Positions 1 through 6,310 of a DNA stretch of 10,347 bases are shown in pieces. The notes under the pieces are model-generated. The model saw only the letters and a program-made list of their open reading frames with translations, had not been told where the DNA came from and ran no database searches. Location: the NCBI GenBank assembly GCA_039916225.1, contig JBDSLU010000102.1, positions 1-10,347 of the forward strand, given 5' to 3'. The translations under genes were made by a program, and so were the position numbers. Every line of letters begins with the position of its first letter. Within the stretch, counting starts at the first letter, position 1. This stretch comes from JBDSLU01 sp039916225 (GTDB taxonomy: Bacteria > Acidobacteriota > Vicinamibacteria > Vicinamibacterales > Vicinamibacteraceae).

Positions 1-1067
1 AGCGGCACGGTGGTGCCGGCGAGGGCCGCGCCGTGACGATCCGCGGTCCGGGCGGCGTCGAGCCACGCCGCGCCGTGTGCCGCCGTCAACTCCAGCAGGC
101 CGACGATCGCGTGATGGGTGACGCGGACGCGGACCGGATACGGCTTCCACGAATGGGTCTCGACCAGCACGCCGATCCGCTGACGCTCGGCCCAGTATTC
201 CTGGGAGAACCGCGGTGGACCGACGGTCACCGCGAACCCCGACGCCGGATCGTCGTCGCGGATGAACGACGGGTAGAAGTCGAGCGGCAGCGAGCCCTGC
301 GCGGCCAGGCGCTGCATCAGCCCGTCGCGCAAGCCGGTCGCCGCCTGGCGCAGCGCGTCGTCGCCGACCAGCGTCGGGGCGACGTTGAGCGACACATCGT
401 GCTCGAACTGGGCGCCGTCGGTGACGTGCAGGTCGGCGTAGACGATCGGATCCCACTCGTTCAGCAGGCGCAGCATCGCCTGCATCTCCGGCGCCTCGGC
501 CTTCACGTAGTCGCGATTGAGGTTGAGGTTCTGGCTGGTGACGCGCCAGCCGACCTCTTCCGGCCCGATCTGGTTCGGCCGGTTGGCGCGGCTCACCCGC
601 TCGTGGCCGTCGACGTTGAAGACGGGCACGAACACGAGGGTCACGCGGCCGAGGACGCCGGGCGCGGTCTTGCCCTCGAGGATCTCGCGCAGCGCCAGGA
701 AGCCGGCGTCCTTGCCGTCGATCTCGCCGGCGTGGATGCCGCCCTGCGCGAGCACGACCGGCCGGTGCCTGGCCCGCGCCTGGGTGGCGGTCAACGTCCC
801 GTCCGCGGACGCGACGAGCGCCAGCATCGGCCGCCCTTCCGGCGTGCGCGCGAACTCGACGCAGCGCACCTGCTTCGGCCACGTCTTCGCAAAGGCGTGA
901 CAGAGCCGCTCGACCTCGTCGTAGCGTCCGGTCCGCGCATAGCCGGATTGCTCGGCGACGGTACGGAGATCCGAGGCGGGCGGTCGGGGCGGCGGCTGCG
1001 TTGGTGGCGGGACGGGCCCCGCCGACGCGGCGAGCGCGAGACAGAGTCGAGCGACGAGCGCGATCAT
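1..1067 (-). CDS. Secreted M14-family zinc carboxypeptidase (partial, C-terminus beyond left edge)
   Basis: This is a metallopeptidase of the M14 (carboxypeptidase A-like) family, expected to remove C-terminal residues from peptides outside the cytoplasm. I read it directly on the minus strand: 355 codons remain open to the window edge. Residues 1-16 (MIALVARLCLALAASA) form a Sec signal peptide, followed by a proline-rich linker (PVPPPTQPPPRPP). Zinc ligands are visible as H112 and E115 in HAGEIDGKD and H214 in DLHVTDG. N184-R185 in LNLNRDY matches the substrate carboxylate-binding Asn-Arg pair, and E303 in VETHSWKPY is the probable catalytic glutamate. All catalytic residues lie inside the window; only the C-terminal part is missing, and related proteins often carry a further C-terminal domain. 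The ATG at 1065-1067 was chosen because it gives the signal peptide and sits 8 bases after a TATAGT -10 box. The family is secure; the substrate is unknown. Confidence 0.88.
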   Translation of the reverse strand, partial: MIALVARLCLALAASAGPVPPPTQPPPRPPASDLRTVAEQSGYARTGRYDEVERLCHAFAKTWPKQVRCVEFARTPEGRPMLALVASADGTLTATQARARHRPVVLAQGGIHAGEIDGKDAGFLALREILEGKTAPGVLGRVTLVFVPVFNVDGHERVSRANRPNQIGPEEVGWRVTSQNLNLNRDYVKAEAPEMQAMLRLLNEWDPIVYADLHVTDGAQFEHDVSLNVAPTLVGDDALRQAATGLRDGLMQRLAAQGSLPLDFYPSFIRDDDPASGFAVTVGPPRFSQEYWAERQRIGVLVETHSWKPYPVRVRVTHHAIVGLLELTAAHGAAWLDAARTADRHGAALAGTTVP

Positions 1068-1075
1068 CGCGCCCG

Positions 1076-1081
1076 ACTATA
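1076..1081 (-). promoter_or_regulatory. -10 box of the M14 peptidase gene, leaderless type
   Basis: The minus strand reads TATAGT, five of six matches to the TATAAT consensus. It ends 8 bases before the ATG at 1067, so transcription should begin at or within about two bases of the start codon. There is no Shine-Dalgarno. No clear -35 hexamer is visible; the region where it would lie holds the tandem repeat at 1091-1106. Confidence 0.5.
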
Positions 1082-1090
1082 GCGCGGTGG

Positions 1091-1106
1091 CACTAGAACA
1101 CTAGAA
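1091..1106. repeat. Tandem direct repeat of an 8-mer (CACTAGAA x2)
   Basis: CACTAGAA occurs twice head to tail with no spacer. The second copy contains the TAG stop codon of the EEP gene (1101-1103 read on the minus strand). The repeat lies 9 bases upstream of the -10 box of the M14 gene, so it covers the spacer and -35 area of that promoter. It could be a replication-slippage duplication or a direct-repeat regulator site. Confidence 0.55.
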
Positions 1107-1823
1107 GCCGATCTTGAGATCGGCGATCAGCGGCAGGTGATCCGACGCGACCAGCGCCTTGCGCGTCCGCTTCAGCTCGGCCGCGACGATCTCGACGTCA
1201 CCGCGATAGTAGATGTGGTCCAGGTGCAGGAAGGGCAGGACGCCAGGATAGGTGCGTCGACGCTTCAGGAAGCCGCGCAGATCCAGGCTGCTCAATCGCT
1301 CGGTGAGCACGCGCGTCGCCGGCCCGCGGAGCCACTCGTTGAAGTCGCCCAGCACGACGCACGGCTCGCCAGCGGTCGGCGCGTCGAGGATCCGCGCCAG
1401 GTGCACCGCCTGGGCCCGCCGCTCGAGCAGCGCCGTGCCGAGGTGGACGTTGTAGACGTGCAGGATGCCCTTACCGACCTGCAGATCGACGCCCTGGCAG
1501 CCGCGCGCTTCGCGGCCGCGCCACGTCAGGTCGTGACGATGGTGCCCGCAAACCGGGAAGCGGCCGATGATCGCGTTGCCGTAGGGCCGGCCGCGCAGCA
1601 GCCGCACCGGCGCCATCACCGGCGTCATCCCCAACTGGGCGGCGATTTCCTCGGCCTGGCCCATGCCCTCGGCGCCCGGTCCGATGACCTCCTGCAGCGC
1701 GATGACGTCGGCTTCGAGGCTGGCGATGACGTCGGCGATTCGCGACGGGTCGGTGCGGCGATCCAGGCCGCGGCTGCGGTGGATGTTGTAGGTGGCGATA
1801 CGCAGCGTGATGAATCGGCTCAC
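1101..1823 (-). CDS. Endonuclease/exonuclease/phosphatase (EEP) family protein, YbhP-like
   Basis: The 240-residue protein has the complete EEP (DNase I-like) metal-dependent phosphodiesterase fold: TYNIHRSRG (residues 11-19) with the metal-binding Asn13; DVIALQEV with catalytic E45; an internal YNVHLG block; LGDFNEW with D160 and N162; and the terminal SDHLPL with D228-H229. No signal peptide or membrane segment is seen, so it is probably cytoplasmic. The GTG at 1823 was chosen because it sits just before the conserved first strand (LRIATYN) and 2 bases after the stop of the cardiolipin synthase gene. A longer in-frame start at 1895 would overlap that gene by 70 bases and add a low-complexity tail. 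The tight spacing indicates translational coupling. In E. coli an EEP protein of unknown substrate (YbhP) is encoded beside ClsB, so a lipid-related phosphodiester substrate is possible, but DNA or another substrate cannot be excluded. Confidence 0.85.
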   Translation of the reverse strand: MSRFITLRIATYNIHRSRGLDRRTDPSRIADVIASLEADVIALQEVIGPGAEGMGQAEEIAAQLGMTPVMAPVRLLRGRPYGNAIIGRFPVCGHHRHDLTWRGREARGCQGVDLQVGKGILHVYNVHLGTALLERRAQAVHLARILDAPTAGEPCVVLGDFNEWLRGPATRVLTERLSSLDLRGFLKRRRTYPGVLPFLHLDHIYYRGDVEIVAAELKRTRKALVASDHLPLIADLKIGF

Positions 1824-1825
1824 GG

Positions 1826-3304
1826 CTAGACCTGATCCTCGAACAAGGCGGCGACGAGCTCCTGGGCCTGCGCGATCACGCCGCGCCGCCGCCAACGGTC
1901 GAGCGTCACCCGATCGCTGACGGCGAGATCCTCGGCGAACACCGCGATCAGCCGCTTGACGCAGCCGCGGTCGTGCAGCGACACGTTGCTCTCTTCGTTG
2001 AAGGCAAACGACCGGTTGTCGAAGTTGGCCGTCCCGATGGTGGCCCAGGCATCGTCGACGACCATCGTCTTCTGGTGCAGCATCGTCCGGTTGTATTCGT
2101 AGATCTCGACGCCGGCCTCGAGCAGCGGCCCGAACAGCCGGACGCTGTTGTGCCGGGCCAGCCAGTTGTCGTTGCGGATGCCCGAGACGATGACCGTCAC
2201 CGCGACGCCGCGGGCGCGCGCCGCCTTGATCGCGTCGATCGCCACCTGATCGGGCACGAAGTAGGGGTTGGCAATCTGGATCGATCGACGGGCCGCCGCG
2301 ATCGCCAGGTAGTACATCGTGCGCACCGGCGACGCGCCGGCCGACGGCGAGCTGAGCACGGTCAGTACGTCGACGTCACCGGCGTCGACCGGCGGCGGGA
2401 AGAACTCCGGCCCGCTGACCATCTCGCCGGTGGTCCGCAGCCAGTTCTGGGCGAAGCCGGTCTGCAGCGGCACCGCCCCCGGGCCCTCGATCCGAACCTG
2501 CATGTCGCGCCAGTGCTCGGGATCCTGGGCGCTGCCCTGCCAGTGATCGGCGATGCCGGCCCCGCCGGTGAAGGCGATGCAGCCGTCGACGACCAGCGAC
2601 TTGCGGTGGGTGCGGTAGTTGAAGCGGTCGAGGGTGTACCAGCCGATCGGGTTGAACCACCCGAGTTGGCAACCGCCGGCGGCCAGGATCTCGAGGATCT
2701 CCGTGCCGATCGTCGCCGAGCCGACCGCGTCGAGGAGCAGCTTGACCGGGACGCCGGCGCGGCCCCGGTCGGCGATGGCGTGCGCAACCTCGAGTCCGAT
2801 GTCGCCGCGCCAGTAGATGTAGGCCTCGATGGTGATCGAGCGCCGGGCGCCGCGGATCGCTTCGAGCATCGACGGGTAGAACTCGTCGCCGTTGTTCAGG
2901 ATGTCGATGGCGTTGCCGGCAAGCAGCGGGATGCCGGTCGAGCCGACCATGCTGTCGAGAAAGGCCTCGGACTCGACGGCCATCTGGTGGTCGACGGCAA
3001 ACGTCAGCCCGGGGTCGCGCAGCGCGATGGCCTGGCTGAGCGCCGCCATGAGGCCGGTGCCGAGCGCCCACCACCACCGGTCGGTCGCCAGCGCCCAGGT
3101 GCAGGCGACGGTCCAGGGCAGCGACCACCATAGCCAGCCGCGGATGCGGGCCATGACGCCGCGGACGATGCGGCGGCGCGAGCGCCGTGCGCCAACCTTC
3201 GGTGCCAGCCGGTGTCGCCACTGCTTCGGCACCCGGCGTTGGCGGAAGCGCCGGGGCTGTGTATGCGGCCGTCTCGCCCCGCCGCGAGCCAGCGCGCTCG
3301 ACAT
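1826..3304 (-). CDS. cls: Cardiolipin synthase, phospholipase D superfamily (ClsB-like)
   Basis: A membrane-associated phosphatidyltransferase predicted to make cardiolipin from phosphatidylglycerol. It is 492 residues from the chosen start. Both HKD motifs are intact: H233, K235, D240 in HRKSLVVD followed by FTGGAGIADHW, and H410, K412, D417 in HQKTMVVD followed by GTANFDNRSF. An Arg-rich N-terminus (about 16 Arg in the first 50 residues) precedes a hydrophobic stretch at about residues 54-96 (WLWWSLPWTVACTWALAT onward), enough for one or two membrane helices with the basic part cytoplasmic. The ATG at 3304 is preferred because a TACGCT -10 box ends 7 bases upstream. A longer GTG start at 3385 would overlap the pssA promoter, and an internal ATG at 3154 would remove the basic region but has no promoter or Shine-Dalgarno. 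It heads a two-gene unit with the EEP gene and is divergent from pssA. Other PLD-type transferases are possible; two HKD motifs plus the membrane N-terminus favour cardiolipin synthase. Confidence 0.85.
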   Translation of the reverse strand: MSSALARGGARRPHTQPRRFRQRRVPKQWRHRLAPKVGARRSRRRIVRGVMARIRGWLWWSLPWTVACTWALATDRWWWALGTGLMAALSQAIALRDPGLTFAVDHQMAVESEAFLDSMVGSTGIPLLAGNAIDILNNGDEFYPSMLEAIRGARRSITIEAYIYWRGDIGLEVAHAIADRGRAGVPVKLLLDAVGSATIGTEILEILAAGGCQLGWFNPIGWYTLDRFNYRTHRKSLVVDGCIAFTGGAGIADHWQGSAQDPEHWRDMQVRIEGPGAVPLQTGFAQNWLRTTGEMVSGPEFFPPPVDAGDVDVLTVLSSPSAGASPVRTMYYLAIAAARRSIQIANPYFVPDQVAIDAIKAARARGVAVTVIVSGIRNDNWLARHNSVRLFGPLLEAGVEIYEYNRTMLHQKTMVVDDAWATIGTANFDNRSFAFNEESNVSLHDRGCVKRLIAVFAEDLAVSDRVTLDRWRRRGVIAQAQELVAALFEDQV

Positions 3305-3311
3305 GGGTGTC

Positions 3312-3317
3312 AGCGTA
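3312..3317 (-). promoter_or_regulatory. -10 box of the cardiolipin synthase operon, leaderless type
   Basis: The minus strand reads TACGCT, matching the TANNNT core common in GC-rich bacteria. It ends 7 bases before the ATG at 3304 and there is no Shine-Dalgarno, so a leaderless transcript is predicted. It also supports the choice of 3304 as the start. Confidence 0.4.
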
Positions 3318-3375
3318 ACACGCGGTCGACGGCCGAGGCCCGGGCCCGCGGTCGGCCTGGCGCCGCGCCGCAGCA

Positions 3376-3381
3376 TATACT
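3376..3381 (+). promoter_or_regulatory. -10 box of pssA, leaderless type
   Basis: TATACT, five of six consensus matches, stands out in GC-rich surroundings and ends 9 bases before the pssA ATG at 3391. No Shine-Dalgarno is present, so the mRNA is expected to begin within a few bases of the start codon. The 86-base region between cls and pssA must hold both divergent promoters; it also contains the GC palindrome GGCCCGGGCC at 3337-3346, flanked by GGCCGA (3331-3336) and TCGGCC (3352-3357). Confidence 0.55.
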
Positions 3382-3390
3382 CCACGCGGC

Positions 3391-4020
3391 ATGTCCGAGG
3401 CGCGCCCGCACCTGTCGATGCTGCGGTCCTACACCGCCGCCGATGCGCTGACGATCGGCAACGCCAGCTGCGGCACCATCGCCATCTTCCTGTGCCTGGA
3501 CTACGTCGGCACCGGTGACGCGCGCTGGCTGTGGATCGCCTTTGTGCTGTTGCCCGCCGCGCTGGTGTGCGACGTGCTCGACGGCTACGTCGCCCGCCTC
3601 GACCGGCGCCGCCAGTCGACGCTGGGCGGCGACCTCGACTCGCTCGCCGACATCATCTCCTTCGGCGTCGCGCCGGCCGTCCTCGGCTTCACCGTCGGCC
3701 TGCGCGGCGGCTGGGACATGCTCGTCCTCACCTACTTCGTCGTCTGCGGCGTCAGCCGCCTGGCGCGGTTCAACGCGACCGCGGCGGCGCTGGCCGACGA
3801 GACGACCGGCAAGGTGAAGTACTTCGAGGGCACGCCGATTCCAACCAGCGTGCTGATCGTCGCCGTGCTGGCCGCGGCCTTCTGGGCCGACCGCACCGGC
3901 GACGCGCTCTGGCTGGGCGCGTGGCGCGTCGGCCCGGCGATCCTGCACCCGCTGGTGCTGCTCTTCGCCGCCAGCGGCAGCGCGATGATCAGCGCGACGC
4001 TGCGGATCCCGAAGCCCTAG
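3391..4020 (+). CDS. pssA: CDP-diacylglycerol--serine O-phosphatidyltransferase
   Basis: An integral membrane CDP-alcohol phosphatidyltransferase that joins serine to CDP-diacylglycerol to give phosphatidylserine, precursor of phosphatidylethanolamine. It has 209 residues, of the usual size for type II PssA, with several hydrophobic segments (for example residues 24-35, 46-60, 88-115, 153-165 and 180-200). The CDP-alcohol signature is at D64-G65, A68-R69, G79, D83 and D87 (DSLAD, then IISFGVAPA typical of PssA). Between A68-R69 and G79 there are nine residues instead of the canonical eight. KYFEGTPIPTS (143-153) matches the conserved PssA block after the signature. The ATG at 3391 begins a natural N-terminus (the TIGNASCG block follows) and lies 9 bases after a TATACT box. 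No phosphatidylserine decarboxylase gene is in view. Phosphatidylglycerophosphate synthase is less likely given the SFGVAPA and FEGTPIPT blocks. Confidence 0.9.
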   Translation: MSEARPHLSMLRSYTAADALTIGNASCGTIAIFLCLDYVGTGDARWLWIAFVLLPAALVCDVLDGYVARLDRRRQSTLGGDLDSLADIISFGVAPAVLGFTVGLRGGWDMLVLTYFVVCGVSRLARFNATAAALADETTGKVKYFEGTPIPTSVLIVAVLAAAFWADRTGDALWLGAWRVGPAILHPLVLLFAASGSAMISATLRIPKP

Positions 4021-4037
4021 TACTCCTAGCCACCCGC

Positions 4038-4064
4038 GGCCGGCCCGACCGGCCCTTTCCTTTT
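4038..4064 (+). terminator. Probable intrinsic terminator after pssA
   Basis: Eighteen bases after the pssA stop, GGCCGG (4038-4043), a five-base loop CCCGA, and CCGGCC (4049-4054) form a perfect six-pair all-GC stem, followed by the pyrimidine tract CTTTCCTTTT (4055-4064). The tract is interrupted by C residues, so efficiency is uncertain. It separates pssA from the downstream transporter. Confidence 0.5.
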
Positions 4065-4092
4065 CGGCGCGCTCGGGGCATCCTCTCGCAGC

Positions 4093-5451
4093 ATGATCGA
4101 TACCCTGCACGGCTGGATCAGCGCCGCGGACGCGTTCGTCTGGGGCCCGCCTCTCCTCATCCTGCTCTTCGGGACCCACATCTTCCTGACCATCCGCACC
4201 GCGTTCATGCAGCGCCACCTGCTGACCGCCATCCGGTTGTCGGTGACGGCCGAGAAGGGCGCCGCCGGTGACGTCAGCCCGTTCGCCGCGTTGACGACCG
4301 CCCTGGCCGCCACCATCGGCACCGGCAACATCGTCGGCGTCGCGACCGCGGTCAGCCTGGGCGGGCCCGGCGCCGTGCTGTGGATGTGGCTGACCGGCGT
4401 GCTGGGCATGGCGACCAAGTACAGCGAAGCCCTGCTGGCGGTGAAGTATCGCGTCAAGACCGCCGACGGGACGATGCTCGGCGGACCGATGTACGCCCTC
4501 GAGCGCGGCCTCGGCATGAAGTGGCTGGGCGTGCTCTTCGCCCTCTTCACCGTGTTCGCCTCGTTCGGCATCGGCAACATGGTGCAGGCCAACTCGATCT
4601 CGACGCTGGCGGCGTCGCAGTTCGGGATCAACGTCCACCTCACCGGCGCCGTGCAGGCGATCATGACGGCGGTGGTCGTGATTGGCGGCCTGAAGGTCAT
4701 CGCGCGGGTGTGCGAGCTGCTGGTCCCGTTCATGGCGATCGTCTACATCGCCGGATGCCTGGTCATCCTCGTCACCAACGCCCACCTGGTGCTGCCGGCC
4801 ATCTCGCTGATCGTCCAGAGCGCGTTCTCGCCGTCCGCTGCTGCCGGCGGCTTCGTCGGCGCCACGGTGCTCAGCGCGGCCCGCTACGGCGTGGCCCGCG
4901 GGCTGTTCTCGAACGAGTCGGGCCTGGGATCGGCGCCGATCGTCGCCGCCGCCGCGCAGAGCCGCAACCCGGTGCGCCAGGCGCTCGTCTCCTCGACGGG
5001 CACGTTCTGGGACACGGTGGTGATCTGCCTTTTGTCGGGGCTCGTCGTGGTGACGAGCATCATGGCCGAGCCGTCACTGGGCGCCCTCAAGGGCTCGGAA
5101 CTCACCGCCGGCGCATTCCACCAGGCGATGCCGACCTTCGGTCCGATCATCCTGTCGATCGGCCTGCTGACGTTCGTCTACTCGACGATCCTCGGCTGGT
5201 CGTACTACGGCGAGCGCGCCGCCGAGTACCTGTGGGGCAAGGTGTCGATCCTGCCCTATCGCCTGCTGTGGGTGGTCGCCGTCTACGCCGGATCGGTGGC
5301 GACGCTCGGCTTCGTGTGGGACTTCTCGGATCTCGCCAACGGCCTGATGGCGGTGCCGAACCTGATCGCGCTCCTGCTGCTGTCGAACGTCGTCGCCGCC
5401 GAGACGCGCCGCTACCTGACGAGCGGCCGCCTCGACGACGTCGGCGAGTGA
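4093..5451 (+). CDS. Sodium:alanine (or glycine/glutamine) symporter, AGCS family
   Basis: A 452-residue inner-membrane amino acid:cation symporter of the AGCS family (AlsT/DagA/AgcS type), importing small amino acids, probably alanine or glycine, with Na+ or H+. Family landmarks: TIGTGNIVGVATAV, then GGPGAVLWMW at residues 90-99 with GMATKYSE; LGGPMYALERGL; RGLFSNESGLGSAPI with N274-E275; RNPVRQALVSSTGTFWDT; and GWSYYGERAAEYLWG near the C-terminus. About ten hydrophobic helices are visible. Length is typical. The ATG at 4093 (MIDTLHGW) gives the normal N-terminus; there is no good Shine-Dalgarno. A weak -10-like CATCCT ends 8 bases upstream, so a leaderless start is possible but poorly supported. 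It stands alone between a terminator and a convergent gene. Substrate choice within the family cannot be settled from sequence. Confidence 0.92.
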   Translation: MIDTLHGWISAADAFVWGPPLLILLFGTHIFLTIRTAFMQRHLLTAIRLSVTAEKGAAGDVSPFAALTTALAATIGTGNIVGVATAVSLGGPGAVLWMWLTGVLGMATKYSEALLAVKYRVKTADGTMLGGPMYALERGLGMKWLGVLFALFTVFASFGIGNMVQANSISTLAASQFGINVHLTGAVQAIMTAVVVIGGLKVIARVCELLVPFMAIVYIAGCLVILVTNAHLVLPAISLIVQSAFSPSAAAGGFVGATVLSAARYGVARGLFSNESGLGSAPIVAAAAQSRNPVRQALVSSTGTFWDTVVICLLSGLVVVTSIMAEPSLGALKGSELTAGAFHQAMPTFGPIILSIGLLTFVYSTILGWSYYGERAAEYLWGKVSILPYRLLWVVAVYAGSVATLGFVWDFSDLANGLMAVPNLIALLLLSNVVAAETRRYLTSGRLDDVGE

Positions 5452-5455
5452 GCGC

Positions 5456-5662
5456 TTAGTCGTCGAGCACGAAGGTCACCATCATGTTGACCTGGTACTC
5501 GAGGATCTTGCCGGTGTTGTCGCAGCGCACGTGCTGCTCCTTGATCCAGGCGCCGCGGACATTGCGCAGTGTCTTGGCGGCCCGGGCCAGGCCTTGCTGC
5601 ACGGCATCCTCCAGGCTCTTGGGTGAGGTGGCGCTGATCTCGGATACTTTGGCGACCGACAT
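5456..5662 (-). CDS. Dodecin family flavin-binding protein
   Basis: A 68-residue dodecin, normal length for the family. Dodecins form hollow dodecamers that bind riboflavin or FMN and are thought to store or buffer flavin in the cytoplasm. The pattern is complete: an N-terminal strand (VAKVSEISATS), a helix with the conserved block SLEDAVQQGLARAAKTLRNV, then GAWIKEQHV and the final strand ILEYQVNMMVTFVLDD. W39 and Q42 fall in the segment that stacks on the flavin in characterised dodecins. The ATG at 5662 is fixed by a strong Shine-Dalgarno, AAGGAG, five bases upstream. The gene converges on the AGCS transporter with only four bases between the stop codons. A possible -10 (TAACGT, minus strand, 5719-5724) would give a leader of about 50 bases. 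Confidence 0.92.
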   Translation of the reverse strand: MSVAKVSEISATSPKSLEDAVQQGLARAAKTLRNVRGAWIKEQHVRCDNTGKILEYQVNMMVTFVLDD

Positions 5663-5667
5663 GCTGT

Positions 5668-5673
5668 CTCCTT
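5668..5673 (-). promoter_or_regulatory. Strong Shine-Dalgarno of the dodecin gene
   Basis: AAGGAG on the minus strand lies five bases before the ATG at 5662. It fixes the start and contrasts with the neighbouring genes that lack any Shine-Dalgarno. Confidence 0.75.
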
Positions 5674-5717
5674 CCGTGAGGGTGTGACGACCGACGACGA
5701 GCCGGAACGGCTGCCCC

Positions 5718-5730
5718 GACGTTACACGTC
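5718..5730. repeat. Short inverted repeat in the dodecin upstream region
   Basis: GACGT-TAC-ACGTC has perfect five-base arms around a three-base spacer. On the minus strand the repeat contains TAACGT (5724-5719), a possible -10 box for the dodecin gene, so the repeat could be an operator covering that promoter. The arms are short and chance is not excluded. Confidence 0.3.
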
Positions 5731-5804
5731 GCCGCCGGCCGGCGCCAAGTACTCGTTCGCGGACACCTCGCGCTGAGCTGGTGCCTGACGGTCGCCACCT
5801 CGGC

Positions 5805-5810
5805 TACGAT
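5805..5810 (+). promoter_or_regulatory. -10 box of the DinB-family gene, leaderless type
   Basis: TACGAT (four of six consensus matches, TANNAT form) ends 8 bases before the ATG at 5819. There is no Shine-Dalgarno. The same spacing is seen for three other genes in the window. Confidence 0.45.
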
Positions 5811-5818
5811 CCGTGCCC

Positions 5819-6310
5819 ATGCTGCAGATGGTCCGGGACCTCGTGGCGCACAAGGGGCACGCCAACGCCGCGCTGCTGAAGGCCGTTCGGCAGCACGCCG
5901 CCGCGGGCGCGGACCCGGAGCTGCGGGAGCTGCTCCACCACACCCTGCTCGCCAATCGCTTCTGGCTGCTCGCCGTCCTGGGACTGCCGTTCGTCCTCGA
6001 TGAGGAGGCCCAGCCTTCGCCGTCGCTCGATGCGCTGATCGAGCGATACGCGCGCACGCAGGCCCAGGAAGCGGCGTGGCTCGACACCGCCACGGCGGAC
6101 GAATTCGAGCGGACGCTGACGAGTCCCCTGATTCCTGGCGGCACGTGCTCGGTGGCGCACGCCTACCTGCAGGTGTGTCTGCACTCGCACGGGCACCGCG
6201 CCCAGGCCGCCAAGATGCTCAGACGTCACGGCGCCACGCCGCCAATGACCGACTTCATCGTGTGGCTGTCGACGCGCGCGCCCGCGGAGTGGCCAGCAGC
6301 AGGCGCTTAG
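5819..6310 (+). CDS. DinB-family four-helix-bundle protein
   Basis: A 163-residue cytoplasmic protein of the DinB/YfiT-like fold, a family of metal-binding four-helix bundles that includes thiol-dependent S-transferases (bacillithiol and mycothiol enzymes) and many members of unknown activity. Evidence is the helix pattern and probable metal histidines: H40 or H41 in LLHHTLLANRFWLL, and H122 and H126 in LHSHGHRAQ, the last matching the HxxxHR element near the C-terminus of DinB proteins. The PPMTDFIVWL tail after the LRRHG segment is also typical. The ATG at 5819 is preferred over the GTG at 5813 because it lies 8 bases after a TACGAT -10 box. Its stop codon overlaps that of the convergent DUF937 gene. 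The name DinB does not imply a DNA-repair polymerase or a role in DNA damage here. Confidence 0.8.
   Translation: MLQMVRDLVAHKGHANAALLKAVRQHAAAGADPELRELLHHTLLANRFWLLAVLGLPFVLDEEAQPSPSLDALIERYARTQAQEAAWLDTATADEFERTLTSPLIPGGTCSVAHAYLQVCLHSHGHRAQAAKMLRRHGATPPMTDFIVWLSTRAPAEWPAAGA

Noticed and set aside
33..1082. A 349-codon plus-strand open frame at the left edge
   Set aside because: It is the antisense shadow of the M14 carboxypeptidase, which has the zinc ligands, catalytic glutamate and signal peptide.
1824..1895. A longer N-terminus for the EEP protein starting at 1895
   Set aside because: It would overlap the end of the cardiolipin synthase gene by about 70 bases and add a low-complexity Arg/Ala/Gly segment. 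The GTG at 1823 fits the family N-terminus and the operon spacing.
3305..3385. A longer cardiolipin synthase starting with GTG at 3385
   Set aside because: The start would overlap the pssA promoter, and the added 27 residues are unstructured. The TACGCT box supports the ATG at 3304.
3310..4785. A 491-codon minus-strand open frame across pssA and the start of the transporter
   Set aside because: The translation is Gly/Asp/Arg/His-rich without any motif, and it is antisense to pssA and AGCS genes whose family motifs are complete.
5731..5746. GC-only near-palindrome around GCCGGCCGGC upstream of dodecin
   Set aside because: Palindromes made only of G and C are frequent by chance at this base composition, and no tract or promoter element supports a function.
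5801..5821. Possible link of the DinB-family gene to the SOS response
   Set aside because: No LexA-like operator is visible upstream, and the family name is historical; members are mostly metal-binding bundle proteins of varied function.
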